Below, in pieces: positions 55,990 to 64,000 of a stretch of 64,000 nt of DNA (position 1 is the stretch's first letter; each line of letters begins with the position of its first letter). The stretch covers positions 6,108,001-6,172,000 of the forward strand of contig NZ_JAPNJW010000001.1 of NCBI RefSeq assembly GCF_026626745.1. The letters are read 5' to 3'. Under the pieces are notes generated by a model, which was not told where the DNA came from, did not search any database, and was given only the letters and a program-made list of their open reading frames with translations. Made by a program: the position numbers and the translations under genes. The stretch is from Nannocystis sp. RBIL2. Its GTDB lineage: Bacteria; Myxococcota_A; Polyangia; Nannocystales; Nannocystaceae.

Positions 55990-56585
55990 CGCGGCCCGGG
56001 CGGCATCCTGGGCGACAGCGAGACGGGCATCTGGTGAGACAGGTGGATGAAGGCAACCTCGCGATCGGGCTCGAAGCAAGGATCAGGTCGCAGAAAGCCT
56101 TCGCAGAGGAAGAGCGCTGTTCTCGCTGGGAATGTGGGCGGTGTGCAAAGGCTGCGCCCACGAGCGCAAGGAATGCGCAGGGGTCGGAACGAATGGTTTG
56201 TTGCTCGGTCGGCAGCCTGTATGGCCGCTTGCTATTCTCTCCCTGAGGAGCAGCGATCTATCGCAGGCAGGACGCGGAGCCGGCACGTGCGAGGCATTGG
56301 GGCTAAGCCGGAGAACGTGGTTATCCGTCTTGGTCGTGTTGCACGAAACCATTGGGGCTTTTTCCCCCCGGCCCGTTTCCCGATGACTTAATACTGGCGG
56401 GCGCGGTGCTGGGTGGCGTTCATAGTCGCGCATGCTAGACTCGCGGGCGAATGAGGAGACCGTCCCTCCTTGCAGCTCGACGCGCACTCAGAGACGGCCC
56501 AGGTAAGTCACACCCCGGGGAACTAGCGCTCTCGGCGCGCCTGCGGGCCTAATACACTGTTCATTCGTCAAGGCGTCCCCGGGGT
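55990..56585. other. Composition boundary before the AT-richer island
   Basis: About 600 bases without a clear gene, with GC falling from about 56080 onward. It has no tRNA or recognisable attachment repeat. Small open frames exist, none with a motif. The promoter for the two-gene island should lie in the last 150 bases (cctaatacact near 56549 is AT-richer). Confidence 0.45.
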
Positions 56586-57437
56586 ATGTCGATAATCGCC
56601 GACTCAACCGCATATCTCGATCGAGCCCGGATTTTGCCCCACCATCAGGCGGCGCTAACTCTGCTTCAGGCCTTGCTAGCAGATCCCAAGGTCCTCAAGC
56701 TCCGCTGGCTCGATCTTGCGTGCGGTAGAGGTCAAGTGCTCGCAGCGCTGGAGCGAAATTTGTCCGCCCTAGCGAGGAACAAGATCGTTTACCACGGCTA
56801 CGATGGTGCTCAGGAGTTCGCGCGGGCCACTGAGAAACTGGCGTCGGCCCTGGGATTTTCGGGGTACCAAGTCGAGGTCGGCGATCTCATCAATTTCCCC
56901 AAGCTCTACGAGTCGAATATCGATTTTGACTTTATCAGCTTTACAAACACAGTTCACGAAGTTGCACCAGACAAGTTAGCGCAACTACTTGTCGATTGCA
57001 TTTCACGGCTTGCACCTCAAGGGTGCCTTTTTATTTACGACATGGAACGGCTGGATCCCCCGGAATTGGGAGCTGTTCCATGGTCCCAAACAGAGGTTTC
57101 GGTAATTCTCCAGGCTTTGTTCGCGGCCTTGGAGGTACGCGAATATTCGCCTGAAGTCGCGCACTGGAGCCACCGAAGTACGGGGGCGTGGAGTGCACAA
57201 GTTCGTCGCAATCATCTCGACCTCCCGAGCAGCGAATTGCATGCTCGTCGCAATGCCGCAATCTCATCCACCGCGAAAACTATCAGGCATTTGATGACTG
57301 AGCGACTTTTTCGGTGTGTGGCTGCCCTTGAAAGTCTTACTCGATACGGTGCAGAGACCGAGGACGAAGGGGCGGAACGGCAGCGACTGCTCTATGAGCA
57401 CTGGGCTTTGACACGGGCGATCGGAGTTGGCCAATGA
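56586..57437 (+). CDS. SAM-dependent methyltransferase, defence-associated by context
   Basis: The 283-residue class I methyltransferase has motif I in WLDLACGRGQVLAAL (residues 41-55), an acidic loop YHGYDG, and a post-motif region FDFISFTNTVHEVAPDKL with the His of many small-molecule or RNA-type methyltransferases. It lacks DPPY and NPPF, so a DNA adenine methylase is unlikely. Its codon use is far less GC-biased than the neighbours, showing transfer. It overlaps the TIR gene by four bases (ATGA), so the two are made together. Confidence 0.82.
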   Translation: MSIIADSTAYLDRARILPHHQAALTLLQALLADPKVLKLRWLDLACGRGQVLAALERNLSALARNKIVYHGYDGAQEFARATEKLASALGFSGYQVEVGDLINFPKLYESNIDFDFISFTNTVHEVAPDKLAQLLVDCISRLAPQGCLFIYDMERLDPPELGAVPWSQTEVSVILQALFAALEVREYSPEVAHWSHRSTGAWSAQVRRNHLDLPSSELHARRNAAISSTAKTIRHLMTERLFRCVAALESLTRYGAETEDEGAERQRLLYEHWALTRAIGVGQ

Positions 57438-58573
57438 CTCCCCGAATCTTCATTTCTTATTCGGGACGGGATGCGACCGTCGCTAAGCTCATTGGCGATC
57501 GTCTCACTGGTGAAGGCATGACTGTCTGCGAAGCCCGCAGTGTGACCGCTGGTGTAGATCGGGCCAGTCAGATCGCTCTGGAGATTAGGAGGGGCGATCT
57601 GATTATCGCAATCCTCTGCGAGGATTCGCCGAATGTGATGTTTGAACTTGGATTTGCGGTCGGAGCTGGTCGGAGTGTACTGATTGCGACAAGTCTTGCA
57701 GAGGTGATTCCGACCGAACTTGGAACTCTTCCTTGCGTTCGAATAACGCCTGAGTCCCAGGAAGATCTTGTAGAGGCAGTACATAGAGTGCTTGCACGAA
57801 CCCGGAAGAAGCCATCTCGGGAGCGGTTTGAGTTCTCATCGTCTCATGACGAATTGAGCACAGTTTTCTCCGATCCTTCATACTTTGAAACTTTGGAAAT
57901 TCGTAGATTTGAAACGTTGGTGACTGATGTTTTTCGCTCGAAAGGCTTCAGTGTGCAAGCTCCCTCTGAGAGGGATGATCTCGGCTTCGACTTTATCTTA
58001 GAACTTTCAGGCGTCCCCGGGCGTGTTGCTGTTCAGGTGAAGAAGGGGGTGCGTCAACGTTTAATATCAGTAGACCACGTCCGCCAGCTTATGGCATCTG
58101 TCCGGTTCGCCCGGGCTGCGTCGGGAATCCTAGTTTCATCATCCGATTTTACTGCGTCGGCAGTAGGCTTGGCTGATGAAGCTTCCCCACGAATCACGCT
58201 GCTTCCGCTGGAAAGGCTCCTTGAGGAAAGCGATCCACGGGCGCTTATTGGATTTGGAAAATTTGATCGGACTGCCGAGGAACTGCTTACAAAGTTAGAG
58301 CGCCTTACAGATGAAGCAATGAGTGATTATCGCCATCCCGAGTTAACGGGCAAGTCGGACGTTCAGCATGCTTCTTCAGTCGCGGAGGCTGTAAGGGAGT
58401 TGCAGGAGCGAGCGCGCAAACTTCTAGAAAAGGCGGAGCCTGAAGGAGGAATGCTGGATTTGATTAATAGTATCGATATTCGATATGCATCGAGGTTTCA
58501 AGAGATTATCCATGCGGCTACGCGTAATGGTGTGCCTCACTCCGAACTTCTTCGCAGATTTGGAAATCGGTGA
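57434..58573 (+). CDS. TIR-like domain fused to an Mrr-type nuclease domain
   Basis: The 379-residue protein begins with a TIR-like domain: RIFISYSGRDATVAKLI, DLIIAILCEDSPNVMFELGFAVGAGR, with Glu71 at the position of the NAD-cleaving Glu in SPNVMFELG. Residues about 150-280 form an Mrr/PD-(D/E)XK nuclease: Glu160 in RRFETLVTDVF, Asp186 in GFDF and QVKK at 201-204. The C-terminus (about 285-379) is helical. It could sense nucleotides or NAD by its TIR part and cut DNA by its Mrr part. The gene is AT-rich relative to the rest of the window. Confidence 0.82.
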   Translation: MTPRIFISYSGRDATVAKLIGDRLTGEGMTVCEARSVTAGVDRASQIALEIRRGDLIIAILCEDSPNVMFELGFAVGAGRSVLIATSLAEVIPTELGTLPCVRITPESQEDLVEAVHRVLARTRKKPSRERFEFSSSHDELSTVFSDPSYFETLEIRRFETLVTDVFRSKGFSVQAPSERDDLGFDFILELSGVPGRVAVQVKKGVRQRLISVDHVRQLMASVRFARAASGILVSSSDFTASAVGLADEASPRITLLPLERLLEESDPRALIGFGKFDRTAEELLTKLERLTDEAMSDYRHPELTGKSDVQHASSVAEAVRELQERARKLLEKAEPEGGMLDLINSIDIRYASRFQEIIHAATRNGVPHSELLRRFGNR

Positions 58574-58787
58574 CCTATCTGTTTTGCGAGATTAAATGTG
58601 TATCTCACAGGTGCCAAGACCATTCGTGTATTTTCGCAGTAGAGCTACATGGCTTTCGAAGTCCTGAAGGCTAGCGGAGACTAGTCGTTCCGGCGCGGAA
58701 TCTGCAGGACGTGGTACCGCACCGGCTTCGAGACAGTCCGTCGCGCGACGACCTCTTGGGTCCTCGAAGGCATCTCCGAAGGGAATG

Positions 58788-59021
58788 TCAGCGCGCCGGC
58801 GTGAGGTTGTCGCGGTTGGCTGCGATCGCGGCGAGCACCGCCGGGCGGCAGCCCTCGCCGGCGTGCTCGTCGATGTGCTGCAGCAGGGCCCGGCGCATGC
58901 GTGGGTCCCAGAAGCGGCGGATGTGGCCGGCGATGCCGTCGTTGATGGCGGCGGGGTCCGGGTCGGACTCGAAGAAGGTGGCGATCTGGTTGGCCATCTG
59001 GACCAGCTTGTGCGCGTCCAT
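58788..59021 (-). CDS. fdsD: Formate dehydrogenase delta subunit
   Basis: The 77-residue protein matches FdsD: LVQMANQIATFFESDPD, INDGIAGHIRRFWDPRMRRAL. This small subunit is required for activity of the NAD-dependent molybdenum formate dehydrogenase, perhaps for Mo-cofactor sulfuration or stability. It lies 13 bases after fdsA and ends the operon. Confidence 0.9.
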   Translation of the reverse strand: MDAHKLVQMANQIATFFESDPDPAAINDGIAGHIRRFWDPRMRRALLQHIDEHAGEGCRPAVLAAIAANRDNLTPAR

Positions 59022-59034
59022 GGGGTCGCCTCCG

Positions 59035-61880
59035 TCAGCGGGGATCGGACTGCGGCAGCAGGGCGTCCTGCTGCTCGCTGAACTCGCCGAAGCGGCGCTG
59101 CCACTTCGACGCCGGCTCGGTCGTCGGGCTGACCTGCACCGCGGTGACCTTGTACTCGGGGCAGTTGGTGGCCCAGTCGGAGTTCTCGGTGGTGATGACG
59201 TTGGCGCCCGAGCCGGGGAAGTGGAAGGTCGTATAGACCACGCCGGGCTGCATGCGCTCGCTGATCGTCGCGCGCAAGATGGTCTCGCCGGCGCGGCTGA
59301 CGATCTTGCACCACTCGCCGTCCTTGATCCCGCGCTGCTCGGCGTCGTGCGGGTGGAGCTCGAGGCGGTCCTCGTCGTGCCAGGTGTTGTTGGCGGTGCG
59401 CCGGGTCTGCGCACCGACGTTGTACTGGCTGAGGATCCGCCCGGTCGTCAAGATCAGCGGGAACTTGCGGTTGACCCGCTCCTCGGTGGCGACGTACTCG
59501 GTGATGACGAACTTGCCCTTGCCGCGCACGAACTCGTCGATGTGCATCACCGGGGTGCCGACCGGCGCCTTGTCGTTGCACGGCCACTGGATGCTGCCGA
59601 GCTCGTCGAGCCGGGCGTAGCTGACGCCGGTGAAGGTCGGCGTGAGCCGGGCGATCTCGTCCATGATCTGCGACGGGTGGGTGTAGTGCATCGGGTAGCC
59701 GAGCGCCTCGGCCAGCGCGAGCGTGGTCTCCCAATCGGCCTTGCCGGCGAGCGGCGGGGTCACCTTGCGGACGCGGGAGATCCGTCGCTCCGCGTTGGTG
59801 AAGGTGCCGTCCTTCTCGAGGAACGACGAGCCGGGCAAGAACACGTGGGCGAACTTGGCGGTCTCGTTGATGAAGAGGTCCTGCACGACCAGGCACTCGA
59901 GCGACTCGAGGGCGGCGAAGACGTGCTGGGTGTTGGGGTCGGACTGGGCGATGTCCTCGCCCTGGACGTAGAGGCCCTTGAACGAGCCGCCGATGGCGGC
60001 GTCGAACATGTTGGGGATCCGCAGGCCCGGCTCGGAGTCGATGTCGACGCCCCAGGCGGCGCCGAACAGGGCCCGCACCGCGGGGTCGCTGACGTGGCGG
60101 TAGCCGGGCAGCTCGTGCGGGAAGCTGCCCATGTCGCAGCTGCCCTGCACGTTGTTCTGGCCGCGCAGCGGGTTCACGCCGACGCCGGGCCGGCCGATGT
60201 TGCCGGTGACCATGGCGAGGTTGGCGATGCCCATGACCATGGTCGAGCCCTGGCTGTGCTCGGTGACGCCGAGGCCGTAGTAGATCGCCGCGTTGCCGCC
60301 GGTGGCGTAGAGGCGGGCGGCGGCGCGGAGCTCGGCCGCGGGCACGCCGGTGACCTCCTCGGTGACCTCGGGCGCGTGGCGCGGGTCGCTGATGAAGGCC
60401 TTCCACTTGTCGAAGGCGGGCTGCTCGCAGCGGGTGCGCACGAACGACTCGGCGTACAGGCCCTCGGTGACGACGACGTGGGCGAGGGCGTTGATGACGG
60501 CGACGTTGGTGCCGGGCCGCAGCTGCAGGTGATGCGCGGCCTCGATGTGGGCCGAGCGCACGAGGTCGATGCCGCGCGGGTCGATGACGATGAGCCTGGC
60601 GCCGGCGCGCAGGCGTCGCTTCATCTGCGAGGCGAACACGGGGTGGGCGTCCGTCGGGTTGGCGCCGATGACGACGATGACGTCGGCGTGCTCGACGGAG
60701 TCGAAGTTCTGGGTGCGGCCGACTCGCCGAGGGTGGTCTTGAGGCCGTAGCCGGTGGGCGAGTGGCAGACGCGGGCGCAGGTGTCGACGTTGTTGTTGCC
60801 GAAGGCGGCGCGCACGAGCTTCTGCACGAGGTAGGTCTCCTCGTTGGTGCAGCGCGAGGAGGTGATGCCGCCGACGGCGCCGCGGCCGTGCTCGGCCTGG
60901 ATCCGCTTGAACTCGGAGGCGGCGTAGGCGATCGCCTCGTCCCACGAGACCTCGCGCCACGGGTCGCGGATCGAGCTGCGGATCATGGGCTTGGTGATGC
61001 GGTCCTTGTGGGTGGCGTAACCCCAGGCGAACCGGCCCTTGACGCACGAGTGGCCGTGGTTGGCGTGGCCGTCCTTGTTGGGGACCATGCGCACGACCTC
61101 GCTGCCCTTGACCTCGGCGCGGAAGGAGCAACCGACGCCGCAGTAGGCGCAGGTGGTGACGACGCTGTGGTCGGGCTGGCCGCGCTCGACGATCGATTTT
61201 TCGACGAGGGTGGCGGTCGGGCAGGCCTGGACGCAGGCGCCGCAGGAGACGCACTCGCTGCTCTTGAAGTCGGTGTTGCCGCTGGCGATCTTCGACTCGA
61301 AGCCGCGGCCCTGCAGCGTGAGCGCGAAGGTGCCCTGGACCTCCTCGCAGGCGCGGACGCAGCGCGAGCAGGCGATGCACTTGGCGGGGTCGAAGTCGAA
61401 GTAAGGGTTCGAGGTGTCCTTCTCGGCCTTTTTGAAGTGGTTGGCGCCGCCTTCGCCGTACCGGACCTCGCGCAGGCCGACGACGCCGGCCTGCTCCTGC
61501 AGCTCGCAGTTGCCGTTGGTCGGGCAGGTGAGGCAGTCGAGCGGGTGATCGGAGATGTACATCTCCATGACGCCGCGCCGCAGCTTGGCCAGCGGGTCGG
61601 ACTGGGTCCGCACCTTCATGCCGGGCTCGGCGATCGTGGTGCACGAGGCCGGGTAGCCGCGGCGACCTTCGATCTGCACGAGGCACAGGCGGCACGAGCC
61701 GAACGCCTCGAGCGACTCGGTGGCGCACAGCTTGGGCACGCGCACGCCAGCGTCGGCGGCGGCCCGCATCACCGAGGTGCCGGCCGGGACCGTGACCGCG
61801 TGGCCGTCGATCTCGAGGGTGACCTGCTCGCTGCTCTTCCGCTCGGGGGTGCCCGCGTCGGGCTCTTTGACGGAGTACAT
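59035..61880 (-). CDS. fdsA: NAD-dependent formate dehydrogenase alpha subunit (apparent frameshift)
   Basis: The catalytic subunit has an N-terminal 2Fe-2S domain (CATESLEAFGSCRLCLVQ), two 4Fe-4S clusters (CIACSRCVRACEEV, CVSCGACVQACPT), a further 4Fe-4S motif CAYCGVGCSF and the Mo-pterin domain with the metal-ligand Cys in CARVCHSPTGYG. The reading frame breaks near 60720: LKTTLGESA is in one frame and TQNFDSVEHADVIVV in the next. One base is missing relative to the expected SAGTQNFD. It is an apparent 1-base deletion, from error or mutation. The total would be about 948 residues. It starts 22 bases after fdsB with a perfect AGGAGG. Confidence 0.9.
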
Positions 61881-61902
61881 GGCTGATTCCTCCTGCGGCG
61901 CG

Positions 61903-63438
61903 TCAGCGCTGGAAGTCCTCGGGGAAGTGCTCGAGCGCGCTGAGCACCGGGGCGGGGGTGAGGCCGCCCATGGCGCACAGCGAGCCGTGGGTCATGGTGT
62001 CGCAGAGGTCGCGCAGGAGGGCGAGGTTGGGGCCGCGCCGCTCATTGTTGCGGATGCGATCGATGACCTCGACGCCGCGGGTGCTGCCGATCCGGCACGG
62101 GGTGCACTTGCCGCACGACTCGATGGCGCAGAACTCCATGGCGTAGCGAGCCATGAGCGCCATGTCGACGGTGTCGTCGAAGACGACGAGGCCGCCGTGG
62201 CCGATCATGCCGCCGGCGGCGGCGAAGACCTCGTAGTCGAGCGGGACGTCGAACTTCGACTCGGGCAAGTACGGGCCGAGCGGGCCGCCGACCTGGACCG
62301 CGCGCACGGGCCGGCCGCTGGCAGTGCCGCCGCCGTAGTCGTAGACGAGCTCGCGCAGGGTGAGGCCGAAGGCTTTCTCGACCAGGCCGCCGCGCTTGAT
62401 GTTGCCGGCCAGCTGGAACGGCAAGGTGCCGCGCGAGCGACCCATGCCGTAGTCGGCGTAGAACTGCGCGCCGCGGTCGAGGATGATCGGGACGCTGGCG
62501 AGGGTGATGACGTTGTTGATGACGGTCGGCTTGCCGAAGAGGCCGGAGATCGCCGGCAGCGGGGGCTTGGGCCGGACCATGCCGCGCTTGCCCTCGAGGC
62601 TCTCGAGCATGGCGGTCTCCTCGCCGCAGATGTACGCGCCAGCGCCGCGGCGCAGCTCGATGTCGAAGGCGCGGCCGCTGCCGAGGACGTCGCGCCCGAG
62701 CCAGCCGGCCGCCCGCGCGGCCTCGATCGCCGCCATCAAGGTGCGCTCGGCGTCGGGGTACTCGGAGCGGAGGTAGATGTAGCCCTGGTCGGCGCCGACG
62801 GCGAGGCCGGCGATCGTCATGCCCTCGAGCAGGACGTAGGGATCGCCCTCCATCAACATGCGGTCGCTGAAGGTGCCGCTGTCGCCCTCGTCGGCGTTGC
62901 AGCAGACGTACTTCTGCGGGCCGGGGGCGCCGGCGACGGTTCGCCACTTGATGCCGGCCGGGAAGGCGGCGCCGCCGCGACCTCGCAGGCCGCTGCGCAC
63001 GAGCTCCTCGACGATGTCACTACCTGTCTTTGCGGACAGGGCGGCGCGCAGGCCCCGGAGGCCGCCGTGCTCCTTGTAGTCGGCGAGGCTCAGCGGGTCG
63101 GTGAGGCCGACGCGGGCGAAGGTGAGGCGCTCCTGGCCCTTGAGCCAGGTGATGTCGTCGGTGCGGCCGTGCGCGAGCGGGTGGGCGCCGCCGCGCAGGA
63201 AGTCGGCGGCGAACAGCGAGGCGACGTCGGCGACGTCGACCGGGCCGTAGGCGACGCGGCCGGCGGGGGTGACGACCTCGACGAGCGGCTCCAGCCAGCA
63301 CAGGCCGCGCGTGCCGTTGCGGACGATCTGCACCGGCTCGCCGCGCGCGGCGGCCTCGCGGGCGATCGCTGCGGCGACGTCGTCGGCGCCGACGGACCGC
63401 GCGGTGGCGTCGATCGGGACGTAGACGATGTGAGTCAC
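61903..63438 (-). CDS. fdsB: Formate dehydrogenase beta subunit (FMN/NAD-binding)
   Basis: The 511-residue protein is a NuoF-type subunit: GLRGRGGAAFPAGIKW (NAD/FMN), YVCCNADEGDSGTF, GAGAYICGEETAMLESLEG, and a 4Fe-4S site ESCGKCTPCRIGSTRG. A thioredoxin-like N-terminus (about 1-90) replaces NuoE in this subunit. It passes electrons from the alpha subunit to NAD+. The GTG start overlaps the fdsG stop (GTGA). A family hairpin (63023-63040) lies in frame, read ALSAKTGS. Confidence 0.95.
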   Translation of the reverse strand: MTHIVYVPIDATARSVGADDVAAAIAREAAARGEPVQIVRNGTRGLCWLEPLVEVVTPAGRVAYGPVDVADVASLFAADFLRGGAHPLAHGRTDDITWLKGQERLTFARVGLTDPLSLADYKEHGGLRGLRAALSAKTGSDIVEELVRSGLRGRGGAAFPAGIKWRTVAGAPGPQKYVCCNADEGDSGTFSDRMLMEGDPYVLLEGMTIAGLAVGADQGYIYLRSEYPDAERTLMAAIEAARAAGWLGRDVLGSGRAFDIELRRGAGAYICGEETAMLESLEGKRGMVRPKPPLPAISGLFGKPTVINNVITLASVPIILDRGAQFYADYGMGRSRGTLPFQLAGNIKRGGLVEKAFGLTLRELVYDYGGGTASGRPVRAVQVGGPLGPYLPESKFDVPLDYEVFAAAGGMIGHGGLVVFDDTVDMALMARYAMEFCAIESCGKCTPCRIGSTRGVEVIDRIRNNERRGPNLALLRDLCDTMTHGSLCAMGGLTPAPVLSALEHFPEDFQR

Positions 63439-63908
63439 GCGCGCTCCTCCGCGGGGGCGACGAGCGTGTCGACCAGGCGGTCGAGGCGCTCGCCGGTGAG
63501 GCGGCCGCGCAGCTGACCGTCGAGCAGGAGCGAGGGCGCGGCGGCGCAGTTGCCGAGGCAGTAGACCGGCTCGAGAGTGACTGCGCGGTCCGCCGAGGTC
63601 TCGCCGAACTTGCAGCCGAGGCGCCGCTCGAGCGCGCCCGCGAGGGCCTCGCTGCCCATGGCCTGGCAGGCCTCGGCGCGGCACAGCTTGAGGATGTGGC
63701 GCCCCGGGGGCTCGCTGCGGAAGTCGTGGTAGAAGCTGACGACGCCGTGGACCTCGGCGCGCGAGAGGTTGAGGGCGGCGGCGACGCGACCGATGGCCTC
63801 GGCCGGGATGTGGCCGAGGCGGTCGGCGATGCCGTGCAGGACCTGCAACAAACCGCCGGGCAGGTGCCCGCTGGCGGCCAGCGCCTGGTCGATCGCGTCG
63901 GAGCTCAT
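63435..63908 (-). CDS. fdsG: Formate dehydrogenase gamma subunit (2Fe-2S, NuoE-like)
   Basis: The 157-residue protein is NuoE-like, with VHGVVSFYHDF and the four cysteines of a 2Fe-2S cluster (LCRAEACQAMG and VYCLGNCAAAPS). It is the first gene of the fdsGBAD operon. ATG 63908 is preferred over the upstream in-frame ATG at 63944, as it gives the family start. Confidence 0.93.
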   Translation of the reverse strand: MSSDAIDQALAASGHLPGGLLQVLHGIADRLGHIPAEAIGRVAAALNLSRAEVHGVVSFYHDFRSEPPGRHILKLCRAEACQAMGSEALAGALERRLGCKFGETSADRAVTLEPVYCLGNCAAAPSLLLDGQLRGRLTGERLDRLVDTLVAPAEERA

Positions 63909-63966
63909 GGCGGCCAATCTACCGAGTTCCGGGCCGGGCCCCAAACGCGGAGTGATCGCTGCCGCC

Positions 63967-64000
63967 TCAGCGAGTGATCCGGATGCCGCCGCTGTACACG
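63967..64000 (-). CDS. Possible C-terminus of the next gene (partial)
   Basis: A minus-strand frame enters from the right edge and stops with TGA at 63967-63969, ending YSGGIRITR. It is only about 10 codons, so it cannot be identified. It would lie 58 bases upstream of fdsG on the same strand. Confidence 0.25.
   Translation of the reverse strand, partial: VYSGGIRITR

Noticed and set aside
60715..60726. Programmed frameshift in fdsA
   Set aside because: No slippery heptamer or downstream structure is evident, and the family does not use frameshifting; a deletion or base-call error is simpler.

Overview
The window is very GC-rich DNA, about 70 % by eye, from a bacterium that looks like a myxobacterium, perhaps of the Nannocystis/Plesiocystis group. 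This is inferred from several features: many lipoproteins with Thr/Ser-rich linkers and Cys clusters, a serpin, sensor kinases with unusual sensors, and a squalene-epoxidase-like and cyclase-like gene pair. I see no rRNA, tRNA, CRISPR array, phage genes or transposase.

Layout. 0-6.3 kb: serpin, ricin-type lectin, YceI, OsmC, pirin and a Cys-rich lipoprotein. 6.3-18 kb: RidA, two paralogous amidohydrolases (one with its metal motif lost), a lipoprotein with SurA-like and DsbA-like domains, a UbiA prenyltransferase, an RluA pseudouridine synthase and several membrane or lipoproteins of unknown role. 18-23.5 kb: squalene-hopene-cyclase-like protein, squalene-epoxidase-like flavoprotein, S41 peptidase and a possible 18-residue micropeptide. 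23.5-27 kb: a tightly packed operon of photoactive-yellow-protein homologue, histidine kinase and receiver-histidine kinase. 27-33.3 kb: HlyD adaptor, C39-peptidase ABC exporter and a second ABC exporter, the layout of a peptide natural-product export operon. 33.5-39.3 kb: gluzincin-like lipoprotein overlapping a large FG-GAP lipoprotein, then a divergent H-NOX/histidine kinase pair. 40-45 kb: TetR with a clear operator, SDR, epimerase and a RecQ helicase with a phosphoribosyltransferase tail and an apparent frameshift. 45-52 kb: ChaN-like lipoprotein, several unknown proteins and an ArsR/AHSA1 pair. 52-56 kb: a Cys-rich repeat lipoprotein and a dihydroxyacetone kinase. 56.6-58.6 kb: an AT-richer two-gene island (methyltransferase plus a TIR/Mrr-nuclease fusion) that looks like an acquired defence module. 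58.8-63.9 kb: NAD-dependent formate dehydrogenase operon fdsGBAD, with an apparent 1-base deletion in fdsA.

The most unusual overall signal is a dispersed short hairpin family (arms like ACATGTCC and GGACATGT, or CTGTCC and GGACAG, around a 2-6 base loop). Roughly forty copies lie in gaps, at gene ends and inside genes. Within genes they are mostly read in one frame and leave a peptide of the form [M/L]-S-x-x-T-[S/G] in unrelated proteins. Two separate 78-bp tandem arrays add to the repeat load.
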